Below are positions 62,676 through 64,000 of a stretch of 64,000 nucleotides of DNA, one piece after another (the first letter of the stretch is position 1; each line of letters starts with the position of its first letter). The notes under the pieces were generated by a model. That model worked only from the letters and a program-made list of their open reading frames with translations, did no database searches and had not been told where the DNA came from. The DNA comes from Kitagawia praeruptora. Its lineage: Eukaryota; Streptophyta; Magnoliopsida; Apiales; Apiaceae. The translations under genes were made by a program, and so were the position numbers. The stretch covers positions 70,799,501-70,863,500 of the forward strand of contig CM075344.1 in the NCBI GenBank assembly GCA_037693485.1. Reading direction: 5' to 3'.

Positions 62676-63729
62676 TGTTAGGTCCAAATGTGTTGTAGAG
62701 GGGGGGGTGAATACAACTTTTCGATTATGAGTAGCAATAAATACGATGCAATAAATGAACACACAGATTCAAGGAATATATTTCTTTTATATATAACTTG
62801 AAAAGGTTGCTACAACATTCATTACAAAGTATAACAGAAGTTGAGAGAGAAGTGAATGATTCTAAGCTCTGTGAATACTCTCTCTCTTTTTCTTGTGTTT
62901 TTCTCAATATTGCTCACTAACTAAAACATTACACAAGTGCTTCTATTTATACTACATGTAATCTATGACCTGTAGTCTTCAAAGACTAAGATGTACGTGG
63001 CCCAATGATGTCCACATAAATCTTGTCTTATCTTGAAAGCTTGGAAATCTGCCAATCAGAAGATGCCATGTGTCATGTTGAAGCTGCACTCTAAGTAGAA
63101 CTTCTACTTGAGAATTTCTACTTAGCCAACTCGAAATTCTAAGTAGAACTTCTACTTGAGAATTTCGACTTAGCCATCTAGAACATTTCTTACTTAGAAA
63201 ATATTCTGGTCTTCAACTTGAAACTTCAATGCACATCTTGAGCTTGTGATTTCTTCATATCTTCTTTGTTCTTCTACAAGCTCTTGAACATGGATCTTTA
63301 TTACTGACATAAACTTGCTATCAATGTCCTGACACTTGATGCACTGGTCTGGTTCATAAGTGACTAGTCTTGATAGTGTTTCTGCTTCTTGAATAAATTA
63401 CCATATTCACTTAGTAACTTGGCTTTCCAATATTTGCTTTCCTTCTTGTTCACTTGAAATCAATTGGTCTTGTTGATACTGATAGTTATGATCTTGATTC
63501 TCGAATTCTCAAATCACTGAGGCCTGAACAACTTTGACTTGAACTTCTCTCAATGATTTCTTCTTGGCTTGATCATAGTTAACATGTTCAATTGTATCAA
63601 TTACCTTGTCTTCATTTAGTGTTGATTCCTTGTGACTTCTTGTTCTTGATTGTCTTCTGGTTAAGTATCTTTTCGTTTAATTGAGTTACATTAGTTATAG
63701 TGTTACAAGTTAATACACTCTGCCTTTCA
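62676..63729 (-). repeat. Copia-III 3' LTR
   Basis: 1054 bp on the plus strand from TGTTAGGTCC to GCCTTTCA. The minus-strand TATA box TATAAATA is at 62944-62951. It carries an internal two-copy repeat at 63090-63178. TSD not checked because the other end is outside the window. Confidence 0.82.
63090..63178. repeat. Two-copy 44-bp repeat in the Copia-III LTR
   Basis: Two units of CTAAGTAGAACTTCTACTTG followed by AGAATTTC(T/G)ACTTAGCCA. Each has the perfect palindrome AAGTAGAACTTCTACTT. Confidence 0.88.
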
Positions 63730-64000
63730 ATCTCCCCCAATTTGATTGTCTAACAATGACATTCAAATTAATGAAGGATAACTCAACTAAACAATGAGAC
63801 GAGAAAAGATAATTAACATTACAGTCTTGAAAAATATACAATTACAAGTACATGAAAACAATACAAAGAACTTAAACTAGAAACAGAATTCGAACCTCGA
63901 ATTAAAGATCATTTGAATGATTCCTATCACCTGGATTATTTCATATCTTTTAGTCAAACTTATATCACCTTATTGGATTCATTCTAAGATGAATTTTCCT

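Larger units (their letters stand above)
62676..64000 (-). mobile_element. Copia-III: third Sirevirus-type element, 3' end only
   Basis: A minus-strand element entering from the right. Its 3' LTR is 62676-63729 and its PPT is 63730-63742; the remaining 260 bp is 3' non-coding sequence. The PPT (CAAATTGGGGGAGAT) and the GTTGTA/TACAAC stem around a G/C run are the same kind as in Copia-I and Copia-II, but the rest of the LTR is different. No ORF is visible inside the window. Confidence 0.82.

Overview
The window is intergenic DNA of a flowering plant, most likely a dicot. It is almost wholly LTR retrotransposons nested in one another, with a few small DNA-transposon derivatives in the right-hand 7 kb. 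I found no convincing host gene, rRNA, tRNA gene or CRISPR array. The species cannot be named from this stretch alone.

Insertion order, read from LTR ends (TG...CA), target-site duplications (TSDs) and interrupted homology. G2, the 3' half of a Ty3/gypsy Tat-type element, is the oldest platform (29212-32221 plus 55402-57051). Copia-Ib, a Sirevirus-type Ty1/copia element, sits in G2 (19629-29211). Copia-Ib was itself hit twice. First, by G1, a second Tat-type element (1-19628, its 5' part off the left edge), which in turn carries Copia-I, a complete Sirevirus (2794-14958). Second, by a solo LTR (20003-25419) that contains another solo LTR of Tekay/Del type (21389-25326). G2 was hit again by Copia-II, a second Sirevirus family (32222-55401), and Copia-II by T1, a young pol-less Tekay-type element (41009-51220). 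A third Sirevirus family begins at the right edge (62676-64000).

Gene content. Copia-I is complete: LTR, PBS, gag, pol (protease, integrase, RT, RNase H), a small divergent ORF on the opposite strand, an env-like ORF, PPT and LTR. Its LTRs differ by eye only in the length of a G run. Copia-II has the same layout but carries several stops and indels, and its env-like ORF has a C-terminal extension of over 500 codons. Both Tat elements carry an antisense gene with its own promoter, a leader intron and a coding intron. T1 keeps gag and a proline-rich upstream ORF but has lost pol apart from a short RNase H remnant.

Right flank (57052-62675): tandemly duplicated AT-rich sequence, a hAT-like insertion with 176-bp internal repeats, a Stowaway-like MITE, another foldback MITE, a 1-kb foldback element with three internal 206-bp repeats, and a Tourist-like MITE.

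The least expected signals are: the head-to-head env-like/antisense ORF pair in two Sirevirus families; a hairpin with a C-rich loop at the U5/PBS border whose stem covaries across three Sirevirus families; an array of mirrored hairpins in the Tat 3' spacer; and repeated CAG-to-TAG stops that fit deamination of methylated cytosine.
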